Origin: Bacteroides xylanisolvens XB1A
GTDB lineage: Bacteria > Bacteroidota > Bacteroidia > Bacteroidales > Bacteroidaceae
Length of the DNA: 64,000 bases
Reading direction: 5' to 3'
Assembly: GCF_000210075.1 (NCBI RefSeq)
Contig: NC_021017.1
Span: 2,496,617-2,560,616, forward strand
Part shown: positions 16,837-26,541 of the stretch, in pieces
How the letters are laid out: each line of letters opens with the position of its first letter
How positions within the stretch are numbered: position 1 is the stretch's first letter
Position numbers and translations under genes: made by a program
Notes under the pieces: generated by a model
Seen by the model: only the letters and a program-made list of their open reading frames with translations
Databases searched by the model: none
Told to the model about the DNA's origin: nothing

Positions 16837-16859
16837 ATATCCTATAACACAATAACGCC

Positions 16860-18050
16860 ATGATACAAATCTCCCCCGAAACTCAACTTTTTATCCGCGA
16901 ACATTCATCGGACGATGTACGTACACTAGCTTTACAAGCTAAAAAGTATCCGGATATAAATATGCCGACTGCCATCACCCAAATTGCAGGAAGACAGGTT
17001 GCCGCCGAAAAGATTCCTTCATGGCGAGAAATAGAAGAGATATGGTATCCGAAACATCTGTCGCTAGAGCAATGCTCTTCTGAAATCACTGCCCGCTACA
17101 AAGCCCGTCTTTTTCAGGGAGATTCGCTGACCGACCTCACCGGAGGCTTCGGCATAGACTGTTCTTTTCTTGCCACCGGATTCAAGTCCGCCACTTATGT
17201 AGAACGCCAGGAAGAGCTTTGTGAAATAGCGGCACACAACTTTCCCATCCTGAATCTAAACCATATAAACGTAAGAAATGAGGATGGAGTAGCCTATCTG
17301 CAAACAATGTCCCCCGTAGATTGTATCTTCCTCGACCCTGCCCGCCGCAATGAACACGGCGGAAAAACGGTCTCCATCGCCGACTGCGAACCGAACGTAG
17401 CCGAGCTTGAAGATCTTCTGCTTAGCAAAGCCAGCCGGATAATGATAAAACTCTCTCCCATGCTCGATCTTTCATTGGCACTGAAAGAGCTGAAACATAC
17501 ACAGGAAGTTCATATCCTATCCGTCAACAACGAATGTAAGGAACTACTCATCCTACTCGGACAAACATCACCGGCGGAAATCACCATTCATTGTGTAAAC
17601 CTCTTCACGAAAGGGACTCAAGAAGAACAGCACTTCGTATTCACCCGCGAACAGGAGCAGCGTAGCCAATGTACTTATACCGATTCTTTAGGCGATTACC
17701 TTTACGAACCGAATGCATCTCTTCTGAAAGCCGGTGCCTTCCGCAGCATTGCCGCAGCCTACCCCGTCCGGAAACTGCATCCCAACAGTCATCTTTATAC
17801 CTCCGATACTTTTATTGAAAACTTCCCCGGAAGAATCTTCCGGATTGTCAACCAGTGCAGTTTCAATAAAAAAGAAGTAAAAGAGAATCTGGCAGACCTG
17901 AAAAAAGCAAATGTGACTGTCCGCAACTTTCCCGCCACAGTAGCCGAACTTCGCAAACGGCTCCATCTGACAGAGGGAGGAGATACCTACTTATTTGCCA
18001 GCACATTAAATAATGGACAAAAAGTTATCATCCGCTGTGAGAAAGTCTGA
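16860..18050 (+). CDS. class I SAM-dependent methyltransferase with THUMP-like C-terminal domain
   Basis: In this 396-aa cytoplasmic protein the central methyltransferase fold has motif I DLTGGFGIDCSFLA (~95-108), a motif II-like acidic YVERQEEL, and motif IV FLDPARRNE (~157-165), the DPAR variant of D/N-P-P seen in nucleic-acid methyltransferases. The C-terminal ~80 residues (from about FPGRIFRIVNQCSFNKKEVK) resemble the THUMP-like domain, suggesting an RNA substrate. Its exact target is unknown to me. It is downstream of the dipeptidase by 69 bases. Confidence 0.82.
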   Translation: MIQISPETQLFIREHSSDDVRTLALQAKKYPDINMPTAITQIAGRQVAAEKIPSWREIEEIWYPKHLSLEQCSSEITARYKARLFQGDSLTDLTGGFGIDCSFLATGFKSATYVERQEELCEIAAHNFPILNLNHINVRNEDGVAYLQTMSPVDCIFLDPARRNEHGGKTVSIADCEPNVAELEDLLLSKASRIMIKLSPMLDLSLALKELKHTQEVHILSVNNECKELLILLGQTSPAEITIHCVNLFTKGTQEEQHFVFTREQEQRSQCTYTDSLGDYLYEPNASLLKAGAFRSIAAAYPVRKLHPNSHLYTSDTFIENFPGRIFRIVNQCSFNKKEVKENLADLKKANVTVRNFPATVAELRKRLHLTEGGDTYLFASTLNNGQKVIIRCEKV

Positions 18051-18059
18051 ACTATTTGC

Positions 18060-18067
18060 TATTTTTG
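18060..18067 (+). promoter_or_regulatory. -7 box for the beta-barrel protein gene
   Basis: TATTTTTG, 31 bases before the ATG at 18098 and just past the preceding stop. It argues against the in-frame TTG at 18056 as start. Confidence 0.4.
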
Positions 18068-18097
18068 CGAAAAGAAACACAATCTAAACTAATTCAG

Positions 18098-18751
18098 ATG
18101 AATCAAACACCCATAAAAGCGATTCTATTATTAATCGTATTCACTCTGTCCTGTCACACTCCACTTTTCTCACAGAGAGATTTTGAGCGACATGAGTTCT
18201 CGTTCCATGCCGGCTACGGTGTGATGTTTCATAATCCTCCCACACTAACGTTAAGTACCCACAGCTACCAACGTACACTTGCACAAGGCGTAAGCTGGGA
18301 TGGACAATACCATTTCCGTCCTCTCAAACGCTTTATCTTCGGAGGAATCTACACCGGATTTTCTTCCAAAGGAAGCCATCCTGAAGGAAAAGACCATTTA
18401 TGGGTTCATTTCATCGGCACGCAAATCGGAATGTGTAATGCCAATACCAAACATTGGCAAATCCGGGTGACAACCGGTCCCGGCGGAGTCATTCTGCGGA
18501 ACAACAGCGAGGTATTCGGCAACACACGAAAAGTGAGAGCCTTCACTATCGGTCTCCTCACCAATGCCAATCTTACCTATAAGCTGAATTCCAACCTGGG
18601 AGTCAGTTTAGGAGTACAATATATGTATAGTGAGCTACTTAGAATAAGGACTTACTATCACGAAGAAAAGGTTACTGTAAAACTCAATTCAAATGATGAT
18701 GTCAACCTCACGCGACTAAACATCACTACGGGATTATCCTATTATTTCTAA
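18098..18751 (+). CDS. probable outer-membrane beta-barrel protein, function unknown
   Basis: A 217-aa protein with a signal peptide (AILLLIVFTLSC... cleaved near FSQRDF) followed by alternating amphipathic strands such as HEFSFHAGYGVMFH, FIFGGIYTGFSSKG, VSLGVQYMYSELL and a C-terminal strand ending in aromatic residues (ITTGLSYYF), typical of barrels recognised by BamA. No enzymatic motif. Followed after 20 bases by a small lipoprotein gene, probably one operon. Confidence 0.65.
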   Translation: MNQTPIKAILLLIVFTLSCHTPLFSQRDFERHEFSFHAGYGVMFHNPPTLTLSTHSYQRTLAQGVSWDGQYHFRPLKRFIFGGIYTGFSSKGSHPEGKDHLWVHFIGTQIGMCNANTKHWQIRVTTGPGGVILRNNSEVFGNTRKVRAFTIGLLTNANLTYKLNSNLGVSLGVQYMYSELLRIRTYYHEEKVTVKLNSNDDVNLTRLNITTGLSYYF

Positions 18752-18771
18752 CATCCACTAAAAAAAGCACT

Positions 18772-19260
18772 ATGAAGAAATATATACTCATTCTCTTTTC
18801 CATCATCAGCCTCTGGAGCTGTAAAGAAACGGAAGATGAATCGATCGACATCACCGTTTTGCCTTCTGCCACCACTACAGGAGCCAACACATTCGGTTGC
18901 CTGATGGACGGCTGGATTTATGTGGGAGGGCGATACCTGAATTGGGGACACTCGTATGTATGGACGTATGATTCATTCCACTATTACACAGAAGAAGACA
19001 AACTCTCTGTTAGTGTTTCCGTAAAGCCCGGTATCAATCTATCTTTCACTATTTTATCGCCCCAAGAAGGCAAAGAATCAACGATTACCGATATAGAGTT
19101 CGGAAGAGAAGAGCTGGAAGACGGAACAGCTTTCATAAGCCGTTTCGACACAGAAATGAAAATTATCAGTGTCACATTCGGTAACGGCAAACGGCTGACT
19201 AACGGACGTTTTGATATTCATTATACGGAACACAACAGTAATACCGGAGCCCAATCCTGA
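18772..19260 (+). CDS. DUF6252-like lipoprotein
   Basis: A 162-aa lipoprotein: leader ending SLWSC (lipid Cys17), then an acidic stretch and LPSATTTGANTFGCLMDGW. The TGxNTFGC motif followed by a small beta domain is typical of a Bacteroidetes lipoprotein family I associate with DUF6252. Function unknown; surface exposure is possible because acidic residues follow the lipid Cys (KETEDE), which resembles a lipoprotein export signal. Cotranscription with the preceding barrel gene is likely. Confidence 0.65.
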   Translation: MKKYILILFSIISLWSCKETEDESIDITVLPSATTTGANTFGCLMDGWIYVGGRYLNWGHSYVWTYDSFHYYTEEDKLSVSVSVKPGINLSFTILSPQEGKESTITDIEFGREELEDGTAFISRFDTEMKIISVTFGNGKRLTNGRFDIHYTEHNSNTGAQS

Positions 19261-19414
19261 TATAATCTGATACAGCCTATGCATTTCCGCAAAATCCATA
19301 GTTTCCCAGGATAGAAAACCCGTCAATCACCGGTTCCGGAAGCTGTAATACAAACGTAGCATATTTGTTACGCGTTCTTCAACCAACTGTAAAAAGTAAG
19401 AAACGTCAACCCTC

Positions 19415-19422
19415 TACTTTTG
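19415..19422 (+). promoter_or_regulatory. -7 box for the TonB receptor
   Basis: TACTTTTG, 29 bases before the ATG at 19452. No clear -33 element. Confidence 0.45.
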
Positions 19423-19451
19423 CAGCAAATAATTAACGCACGCTAACATTT

Positions 19452-22262
19452 ATGAAACGATTTTTGAAATTTGTCTCATTTGTTCTTTTGGTCATGAGCA
19501 CAAGCGGTAACACTTTCGCAGAAGAAAAAGTGAACGTAGTCAAACAAGGCACTATCCGCGGACGCATCGTAGATACTTCCAAACAGACCCTTCCGGGAGC
19601 ATCCATCTATATCGAAAAGCTACATACCGGGGTGACCAGTGATGTCAACGGTTATTATACTTTCGCCAATCTTACTCCGGGCACATACACCGTAAAAGTA
19701 AGCTACGTAGGCTACTCACCCGTTGAAATGAAAATCACCATTCCGGCCGGAAAGACACTCGAAAAAGACGTAATCCTGAATGAAGGACTCGAACTGCAAG
19801 AGGTAGTAGTAGGCGGAGCTTTTCAGGGGCAACGCCGCGCCATCAACTCGCAGAAGAACACACTAGGGATCACCAATGTCGTTTCAGCCGATCAGGTGGG
19901 TAAATTCCCTGACTCCAATATCGGAGACGCACTGAAGCGTATCAATGGTATTAACGTACAATACGATCAGGGAGAAGCCCGCTTCGGACAAGTACGCGGA
20001 ACTTCGGCCGATCTTAGTTCTGTAACAATCAACGGCAACCGTCTCCCTTCTGCCGAAGGCGACACACGTAATGTGCAGCTCGACCTTATTCCTGCCGATA
20101 TGATACAAACCATCGAAGTAAGCAAGGTAGTCACCTCGGATATGGATGGAGATGCCATTGGCGGTTCTATCAATCTGATTACTAAAAGTACTCCTTATAA
20201 ACGAACCATCAGTGCCACAGCAGGAACCGGATACAACTGGATTAGCCAGAAAGCCCAACTGAACCTGGGTTTCACTTATGGCGACCGCTTCTTCAACGAC
20301 AAATTGGGAATGATGGCAGCCGTTTCTTATCAAAATGCTCCGGTAGGTTCGGATGATGTAGAATTTGAATACGATGTGAATAAGAAAGGAGAAGTAGTAA
20401 TGGTAGAAGCACAAAAACGCCAGTACTACGTGACACGTGAACGCCAAAGCTACTCACTGGCTTTCGATTACGAAATAAACCCGAATCACCGACTGACACT
20501 GCAAGGCATCTACAACCGCCGTCACGACTGGGAAAACCGCTATCGCGTCACCTACAAAGACCTCGACAAAACAGGACCGGACGATGAAGGCGAAATGCAG
20601 CAATCTGCCCAAATAGAGACTAAGGGAGGTACTCCCAACAACAAAAACGCCCGCTTGGAACTGCAACAGACAATGGATTTCAGCCTGGGCGGAGAACATC
20701 AGTTCGGCAAACTGTCAATGAACTGGGGAGCTTCTTACGCACGTGCCAGCGAAGACCGTCCGAACGAAAGATACTTCAATCTGAAACAAGACTTTCTCGG
20801 ATTTGACATCGTGGATGCAGGCGGCCGTTTTCCGTATGTGACAACCGATGTAAACCTGCACAACGGAGAAGTGGACGGTGAAAGAGGAAAATGGAAAGTG
20901 AAAGAACTAACCGAAAGCAACCAGGAAATCTACGAAAAAGACCTGAAGTTCAAAGTAGATTTCGAACTGCCGCTGGCCAACGGAATCTATGGAAACAGCC
21001 TGAAATTCGGAGCCAAATATGCATCCAAGACTAAAAATCGCGATGTAACCGTCTACGACTACGCAGACGCCTACAAGGATGCATACAAAACAGCGTATAT
21101 GGACAACCTCACGAGTGAGATTCGCGACGGCTTCATGCCCGGCAATCAGTATAAAGCCACCGATTTCGTATCCAAAGAATATCTGGGTTCGCTCGACCTG
21201 AAAAACATGGAGGGTGAACAGGTGCTCGAAGAATCTTCCGGCAACTATCATGCTAAAGAGAATGTGACTTCCGCTTTTTTCCGCTTCGACCAAAACCTGG
21301 GAAAGAAACTAAAAATGATGCTGGGTCTCCGCATGGAAGCCACTCATATCAAATACGACGGCTGGAACTGGATGGTGGATGAAGAGGAAAACGAAACGCT
21401 TGAACCGACCGGAGATCATAAAAACAACTATGTCAACTGGCTCCCCAGCGTATTATTGAAATACGATGTGACCGATGATTTCAAAGTTCGCGCCTCTTTC
21501 ACAGAAACATTGAGCCGCCCCAAATATTCCGCATTAATTCCATGTGTCAATATCAACCGCAGCGACAATGAACTCGTGATGGGTAATTCTGACCTGACTC
21601 CCACCCTCTCATACAACTTCGATTTAAGTGCCGATTACTATTTCAAGAGCGTCGGTCTGGTCAGTGCAGGTATCTTCTATAAGAAAATCAACGATTTCAT
21701 TGTCGATCAGGTGATTGGTGACTATACCTACCAAAACAATGAATACAAGAAGTTCACCCAACCCAAAAACGCAGGTGATGCCGACTTGCTTGGTGTGGAA
21801 CTGGCTTATCAACGTGATTTCAGCTTCATCGCTCCGGCATTGAAATGCATCGGATTTTACGGTACATACACCTACACTCACACCAAAGTGAACAACTTCA
21901 ATTTCGAAGGGCGCGAAAATGAGAAAGACCTCTCCTTACCCGGTTCTCCCGAACATACGGCAAACGCCTCACTCTACTTCGAAAAGAAAGGTTTTAACGT
22001 ACGTCTCTCCTACAACTTTGCATCCAGCTTTATCGACGAAATGGGAGAAGTTGCCGCACTAGACCGTTACTATGATGCCGTGAACTATATGGACCTGAAC
22101 GCAAGCTATACATTCGGCAAGAAGTTCAAAACAACATTCTACGCAGATGCTACCAACTTATTGAACCAACCATTGCGTTATTATCAGGGCACTAAAGACC
22201 GTACCATGCAGTCTGAACACTACGGTGTAAAGATAAACGCCGGCGTAAAAGTGAACTTCTGA
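19452..22262 (+). CDS. TonB-dependent outer-membrane receptor without SusD partner
   Basis: A 936-aa receptor: signal peptide (~1-24), CarboxypepD_reg-like domain (GTIRGRIVD... ~33-110, with VSYVGYSPVEM), plug domain (~115-230, VVSADQVGKFPDSNIGDALKRI and DMDGDAIGGSINL) and a beta barrel to the C-terminal Phe (KINAGVKVNF). The plug pattern is that of general TonB-dependent receptors rather than SusC, and no SusD follows. The next gene encodes a secreted acid-phosphatase-like enzyme, so import of phosphate esters or their products is a reasonable inference. Confidence 0.9.
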   Translation: MKRFLKFVSFVLLVMSTSGNTFAEEKVNVVKQGTIRGRIVDTSKQTLPGASIYIEKLHTGVTSDVNGYYTFANLTPGTYTVKVSYVGYSPVEMKITIPAGKTLEKDVILNEGLELQEVVVGGAFQGQRRAINSQKNTLGITNVVSADQVGKFPDSNIGDALKRINGINVQYDQGEARFGQVRGTSADLSSVTINGNRLPSAEGDTRNVQLDLIPADMIQTIEVSKVVTSDMDGDAIGGSINLITKSTPYKRTISATAGTGYNWISQKAQLNLGFTYGDRFFNDKLGMMAAVSYQNAPVGSDDVEFEYDVNKKGEVVMVEAQKRQYYVTRERQSYSLAFDYEINPNHRLTLQGIYNRRHDWENRYRVTYKDLDKTGPDDEGEMQQSAQIETKGGTPNNKNARLELQQTMDFSLGGEHQFGKLSMNWGASYARASEDRPNERYFNLKQDFLGFDIVDAGGRFPYVTTDVNLHNGEVDGERGKWKVKELTESNQEIYEKDLKFKVDFELPLANGIYGNSLKFGAKYASKTKNRDVTVYDYADAYKDAYKTAYMDNLTSEIRDGFMPGNQYKATDFVSKEYLGSLDLKNMEGEQVLEESSGNYHAKENVTSAFFRFDQNLGKKLKMMLGLRMEATHIKYDGWNWMVDEEENETLEPTGDHKNNYVNWLPSVLLKYDVTDDFKVRASFTETLSRPKYSALIPCVNINRSDNELVMGNSDLTPTLSYNFDLSADYYFKSVGLVSAGIFYKKINDFIVDQVIGDYTYQNNEYKKFTQPKNAGDADLLGVELAYQRDFSFIAPALKCIGFYGTYTYTHTKVNNFNFEGRENEKDLSLPGSPEHTANASLYFEKKGFNVRLSYNFASSFIDEMGEVAALDRYYDAVNYMDLNASYTFGKKFKTTFYADATNLLNQPLRYYQGTKDRTMQSEHYGVKINAGVKVNF

Positions 22263-22281
22263 TGCGAGCCAAACAACGATA

Positions 22282-22369
22282 TTCATTCCTTTAAAAGGAA
22301 GCCCCCGTTGGTTTAAAAGGAACAGAGCATTGGTTTAAAAGAAACGTTCTCTTCCTTTTAAACCAACAA
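22282..22369 (+). repeat. four tandem 22-bp units with core TTTAAAAGG
   Basis: Units begin at 22282, 22304, 22326 and 22348. Units 1-3 carry TTTAAAAGG or TTTAAAAGA; unit 4 is inverted. GTTGGTTTAAAAGGAA (22307-22322) and TTCCTTTTAAACCAAC (22352-22367) are perfect inverted copies. The array lies between the TonB receptor and the phosphatase. Confidence 0.9.
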
Positions 22370-22423
22370 GCCAAAAGATTCAGAATAACTATCTATATAT
22401 AAACAACTAATATACAACAGAAT

Positions 22424-23362
22424 ATGAATATGAAAATTAAGAGTTTATTGATTCTCGCATTAGTCTCCGTCTGTACATTCGTTCAGGCACAGTTGACGGA
22501 CTACTCTATATTTGACAAGAAGTTTAACTTCTACGTAGCGAATGATTTAGGCCGCAACGGATATTACGACCAAAAGCCAATAGCCGAATTAATGGGTACG
22601 ATGGGCGAAGAGATCGGTCCTGAATTTGTTCTGGCCACCGGAGATGTCCATCACTTCGAAGGAGTTCGCAGCGTGAACGACCCTTTGTGGATGACCAACT
22701 ACGAATTAATCTACTCCCATCCGGAACTAATGATCGACTGGTTCCCTATCCTGGGAAACCATGAATATCGCGGAAACACGCAAGCCGTATTGGATTACAC
22801 CCATATCAGCCGCCGCTGGACAATGCCCGCCCGTTATTACACCCAAACATTCGAAGAGAAAGGTGCCACCATCCGCATCGTCTGGATTGACACGACTCCT
22901 CTGATTGAGAAATACCGCCAGGAAAGTGATAAATATCCCGATGCCTGCAAACAGGATGTCAACAAGCAACTATCCTGGCTGGAATCTGTGCTTGCCAATG
23001 CAAAAGAAGACTGGGTTATCGTAGCCGGACACCATCCCATCTACGCTTATACTCCCAAAGAGGAAAGCGAACGACTGGACATGCAGAAACGGGTTGACAC
23101 CATCTTACGCAAGCACAAGGTAGATATGTACATCTGCGGACACATCCATAACTTCCAGCATATCCGGGTTCCGGGAAGTGACATCGATTATGTCGTTAAC
23201 TCCTCCGGCTCACTGGCACGCAAAGTGGAACCTATCGAAGGTACAAAGTTCTGCAGCCCCGAACCGGGTTTCTCTGTCTGCTCTATCGACAAAAAAGAGC
23301 TCAACCTTCGTATGATAGATAAAAAAGGGAATATACTTTATACGGTGACCCGAAAGAAATAA
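22424..23362 (+). CDS. secreted metallophosphoesterase, purple acid phosphatase (TRAP)-like
   Basis: A 312-aa protein with a signal peptide (~1-22) and the five metallophosphatase blocks in order: NDLGRNG, GDVHHFEGV, GNHEYRGN, AGHHPIYAY and GHIHNFQHI. The GNHEYRGN and GVxSVNDPxW spacing matches tartrate-resistant acid phosphatases. It would release phosphate from organic esters in the periplasm or outside the cell. It follows the TonB receptor by 161 bases, with the 22-bp array between them. No Pho box was recognised. Confidence 0.88.
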   Translation: MNMKIKSLLILALVSVCTFVQAQLTDYSIFDKKFNFYVANDLGRNGYYDQKPIAELMGTMGEEIGPEFVLATGDVHHFEGVRSVNDPLWMTNYELIYSHPELMIDWFPILGNHEYRGNTQAVLDYTHISRRWTMPARYYTQTFEEKGATIRIVWIDTTPLIEKYRQESDKYPDACKQDVNKQLSWLESVLANAKEDWVIVAGHHPIYAYTPKEESERLDMQKRVDTILRKHKVDMYICGHIHNFQHIRVPGSDIDYVVNSSGSLARKVEPIEGTKFCSPEPGFSVCSIDKKELNLRMIDKKGNILYTVTRKK

Positions 23363-23412
23363 ATTCTCTTGATGATATAAATTCTACTCTCAGTGAAAAA
23401 ACACACAACCCG

Positions 23413-23448
23413 AGGCGTTCCTTTCGCGATGAAAGGGACGCTTCTTTA
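23413..23448 (+). terminator. terminator after the phosphatase
   Basis: GCGTTCCTTTC (23415-23425) pairs with GAAAGGGACGC (23431-23441; one G-T) over a 5-base loop, followed by TTCTTTAT. Confidence 0.8.
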
Positions 23449-23567
23449 TATAATTACCCTTGAACCTATTTTGTGGGATAATATACGTTTGCAGCCAACC
23501 AATAGTCAGCTACTTACTTCATCTTATTAGTGTTCTCCGGATGCGCAATCATCATCGGGACGTAACT

Positions 23568-25424
23568 CTATGCCTTTTCCGATACATCACCCTGCTCCGC
23601 TGTCTTCGCAGGACCGCTGTTTTTCACAGCGCCTTTCTGAATTGTCGATTCATTCCCATCCCGAACTGCCATATAGTGCGGTGACATAATTTCAATGCCG
23701 GCCTCATTAAATTTATCCTGAATGTTCTGATGCAAATCCGAATAAATCTGTGCCATCTTATCTGCCTGTTTGATATAAGCATTAATTTGATAGACCGGAT
23801 ACCAGTCGCTCAACGAAGTTTCCAACACAAACGGACGCGGATCATCCACCACTCCGGGAGTGTTCAACGCAGCATCAATCAGTATCTGATTAACCTGCCG
23901 CCAGGGAATATCATAACCGATAGATACTTCCGAGTGAATAATCAATCCATATTCACGCGCTGAAGTACTGTAGTTTACTGTATGAGACGACATGATAAAT
24001 GAATTGGGAACAGTCACAACCTCATTTTTAGGAGTCCGGATGCGGGTGACAAGAGGAGTTTTTTCGATGATATCTCCGGTGGTATCATTCAATTTGATCC
24101 GGTCGCCCATCTTGAACGGACGCATATAAGTAATCACCAGTCCGGCAATAATATTACCGATAACCGTACTTGATCCGAGCGAAACGATCAATCCGACAAA
24201 TACCGAAATCCCTTGGAACACACCGGAATCGGAGCCCGGAAGATAAGGATAAATCATCGCAATCATAAATGCATAGAGCAGGAAACGGGCGATATGGAAA
24301 GTCGGCATCGCCCAGTCCGGATAGAAGCCGTTGATTTTGAGTCGTCCTGCTTCCACTTCACGTGCCAGATACAAGACGAGACGTACCAAATACTTCACGG
24401 CATACCAGATGACGATGATGGTAAACAGTTTGGGCACATAATCGATAATACCCACAAAGATACCGCGAATCGGATTCCATATATAGCCCAACAGTTGATA
24501 TGCCAGTCCTTCTGTCTGTGGGAAGATGATAAAAATCAACGGTACGGTAAACAGTAGCTGCAATCCCATCAGTATATACCGCCCGATACTGGACAGGAAT
24601 ACTAACAGATTCGCCTGTTTCTGCGCATCCAGCAATTCATATCCCTGGATGGCTACCGGTTTTATCTTCGTGTCTTTCAGGCGCAGGATACGCGCTTTCA
24701 GTTTACGGAACAACCAGTTGGTCAAGCGGAACAGGAAATACTGTCCTGTAATTACCAACACAAAATAGAGCACACGCTTTGCCATTCGCCAAAGTCCGTG
24801 CTCGGCTTTCATCTCATGCAGTTTGGTAATGACACTCTGCTGTCTTTCCTTAGCTAGCGAATCACGGGAAACTCCTTCCCATAAGGCATCCTGATCGGTA
24901 AGAGAAAGCAATACTTTGCTGCCGTACATCAAATCGGAAACTATGTCCGAATGGTCGATAGCCACAGAATCGGGTTGTAGATTGAAGCGTCTTCCTATTT
25001 CTTCAATTGCCGCACCGGTCATTTGGGCACGTTGCTGGGGAGTATATCCACCCCGTTTGGTGAAAAGGTAAAATAAGGTATCACCGTCCGCCACTACCGG
25101 TATTCCTTTTGTGAACTGCCGCAGGGAGTCGATACGCTGTCGTTGCTGTGCATATTTTACGGAGTCGGCGGTAGCCATCTGGAGTTTCATCTGCTCCATT
25201 TCCATCCTCATATTCGCCTCATTGAGCCGGGCTTCTTCCAATGATTTCTGCATATTTACCAGATGGATAGAGTCCGAATCCCGTTTCAAAGGAACATGTC
25301 CGCCCGTTATTGTATCTCCGGCAAATATCTTCTTAACCGCCTGTTCCAACTGTGCTTGCGCCCCGATTGCCAGGAAAGAAAAGAACAACACCAGTAACGA
25401 CCGTTTTATTTTATTTATTTCCAT
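23568..25424 (-). CDS. MscS-family mechanosensitive channel
   Basis: A 618-aa membrane protein with an N-terminal signal sequence (LLVLFFSFLAIGAQAQ), a coiled-coil-prone periplasmic part (~40-110), several transmembrane helices (~215-400) and the MscS core. That core has the pore helix (VFVGLIVSLGSSTVIGNIIAGLVITYMRPFKMGDRI split across ~435-475) and a beta domain with TRIRTPKNEVVTVPNS, a hallmark of the family. It protects against osmotic downshock. Longer than E. coli MscS (286 aa), like the extended MscS-like proteins. Convergent with the phosphatase and divergent from the antiporter. Confidence 0.92.
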   Translation of the reverse strand: MEINKIKRSLLVLFFSFLAIGAQAQLEQAVKKIFAGDTITGGHVPLKRDSDSIHLVNMQKSLEEARLNEANMRMEMEQMKLQMATADSVKYAQQRQRIDSLRQFTKGIPVVADGDTLFYLFTKRGGYTPQQRAQMTGAAIEEIGRRFNLQPDSVAIDHSDIVSDLMYGSKVLLSLTDQDALWEGVSRDSLAKERQQSVITKLHEMKAEHGLWRMAKRVLYFVLVITGQYFLFRLTNWLFRKLKARILRLKDTKIKPVAIQGYELLDAQKQANLLVFLSSIGRYILMGLQLLFTVPLIFIIFPQTEGLAYQLLGYIWNPIRGIFVGIIDYVPKLFTIIVIWYAVKYLVRLVLYLAREVEAGRLKINGFYPDWAMPTFHIARFLLYAFMIAMIYPYLPGSDSGVFQGISVFVGLIVSLGSSTVIGNIIAGLVITYMRPFKMGDRIKLNDTTGDIIEKTPLVTRIRTPKNEVVTVPNSFIMSSHTVNYSTSAREYGLIIHSEVSIGYDIPWRQVNQILIDAALNTPGVVDDPRPFVLETSLSDWYPVYQINAYIKQADKMAQIYSDLHQNIQDKFNEAGIEIMSPHYMAVRDGNESTIQKGAVKNSGPAKTAEQGDVSEKA

Positions 25425-25480
25425 ACCTTATATTCCTTGATTATAATTAAGGTTAATCTAACATTTCATTAAAAACAGAG

Positions 25481-25488
25481 CAAACATA
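25481..25488 (-). promoter_or_regulatory. -7 box for the MscS gene
   Basis: TATGTTTG on the minus strand, 57 bases upstream of the ATG at 25424; it lies back to back with the antiporter promoter. Confidence 0.4.
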
Positions 25489-25497
25489 CGGATTGTT

Positions 25498-25531
25498 TTT
25501 GACATTACCATTTCCAAATTGATTATCTTTG
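25498..25531 (+). promoter_or_regulatory. promoter for the Na+/Ca2+ antiporter
   Basis: TTTG at 25498-25501, 22-base spacer, TATCTTTG at 25524-25531, 21 bases before the ATG at 25552. An upstream in-frame TTG (25519) would start translation inside the promoter and is rejected. Confidence 0.55.
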
Positions 25532-25551
25532 CCACTAAAAGAGAAAAAAGC

Positions 25552-26541
25552 ATGAATATATTATTACTTATCGGGGGATTAATCCTCATTCTTCTAGGAG
25601 CCAACGGATTAACAGACGGTGCCGCCTCGGTAGCCAAGCGTTTTCATATCCCTCCCATCGTGATCGGACTTACCATCGTTGCATTCGGCACTTCTGCCCC
25701 GGAACTGACGGTCAGTGTATCTTCTGCCATCAAAGGCAGCGCGGATATTGCCATAGGCAACGTGGTGGGAAGTAACATTTTCAATACGTTGATGATTGTG
25801 GGCTGCACGGCCTTATTCGCCCCGATTGTCATCACCCGCAATACACTTAGAAAAGAGATACCACTCTGCATACTTTCTTCTATTGTCTTGCTGATTTGTG
25901 CCAATGATGTATTCCTGGATAAAGCTCCGGAGAATATCCTGAACAGAGTAGACGGCTTATTATTGCTTTGTTTTTTTGTTATCTTCATGGGTTACACCTT
26001 TGCCATCGCCTCCAAGCCGAGCACAACAGAACAGGCGGGACAGATAGAAGCTCCGACCATAGAAGAGGAGACAGAAATCAAATCACTCCCCTGGTGGAAA
26101 TCCATTCTTTATATCATCGGAGGTTTGGCTGCCCTCATTTTTGGAGGTCAGTTGTTTGTTGACGGCGCCACAGGCATCGCCCGCAACCTGGGTGTCAGCG
26201 AATCGATTATCGGATTGACACTGGTTGCAGGAGGTACTTCTCTTCCTGAACTGGCTACGTCTATCGTTGCCGCATTAAAGAAGAATCCGGAAATTGCCAT
26301 TGGAAATGTGATCGGTAGTAACCTCTTCAATATATTCTTTGTACTGGGATGTAGCGCCAGCATCACTCCTCTCCGTCTTAGCGGAATTACCAACTTCGAC
26401 CTGTTTACGCTAGTAGGTTCCGGTATCCTGCTCTGGTTATTCGGGCTGTTCTTTGCCAAAAGGACTATCACAAGAATCGAAGGAGGGATTATGATACTTT
26501 GTTATGTGGCGTACACGGTGGTATTGATTTATAATATTTAA
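25552..26541 (+). CDS. calcium/sodium antiporter (CaCA family, YrbG-like)
   Basis: A 329-aa inner-membrane protein with ~10 helices and the two inverted alpha-repeats of the family: GTSAPELTVSV...GNVVGSNIFN (~52-85) and GTSLPELATSI...GNVIGSNLFN (~225-258). The acidic residues in GTSxPEL bind the cation. A charged cytoplasmic linker separates the halves (~155-175). It overlaps the tail of the convergent GH172 gene by 4 bases. Confidence 0.93.
   Translation: MNILLLIGGLILILLGANGLTDGAASVAKRFHIPPIVIGLTIVAFGTSAPELTVSVSSAIKGSADIAIGNVVGSNIFNTLMIVGCTALFAPIVITRNTLRKEIPLCILSSIVLLICANDVFLDKAPENILNRVDGLLLLCFFVIFMGYTFAIASKPSTTEQAGQIEAPTIEEETEIKSLPWWKSILYIIGGLAALIFGGQLFVDGATGIARNLGVSESIIGLTLVAGGTSLPELATSIVAALKKNPEIAIGNVIGSNLFNIFFVLGCSASITPLRLSGITNFDLFTLVGSGILLWLFGLFFAKRTITRIEGGIMILCYVAYTVVLIYNI

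Noticed and set aside
23460..23684. 74-codon frame between the phosphatase and MscS genes
   Set aside because: It overlaps the 3' end of the MscS gene on the opposite strand and has a Cys/His/Arg-rich random-looking translation.
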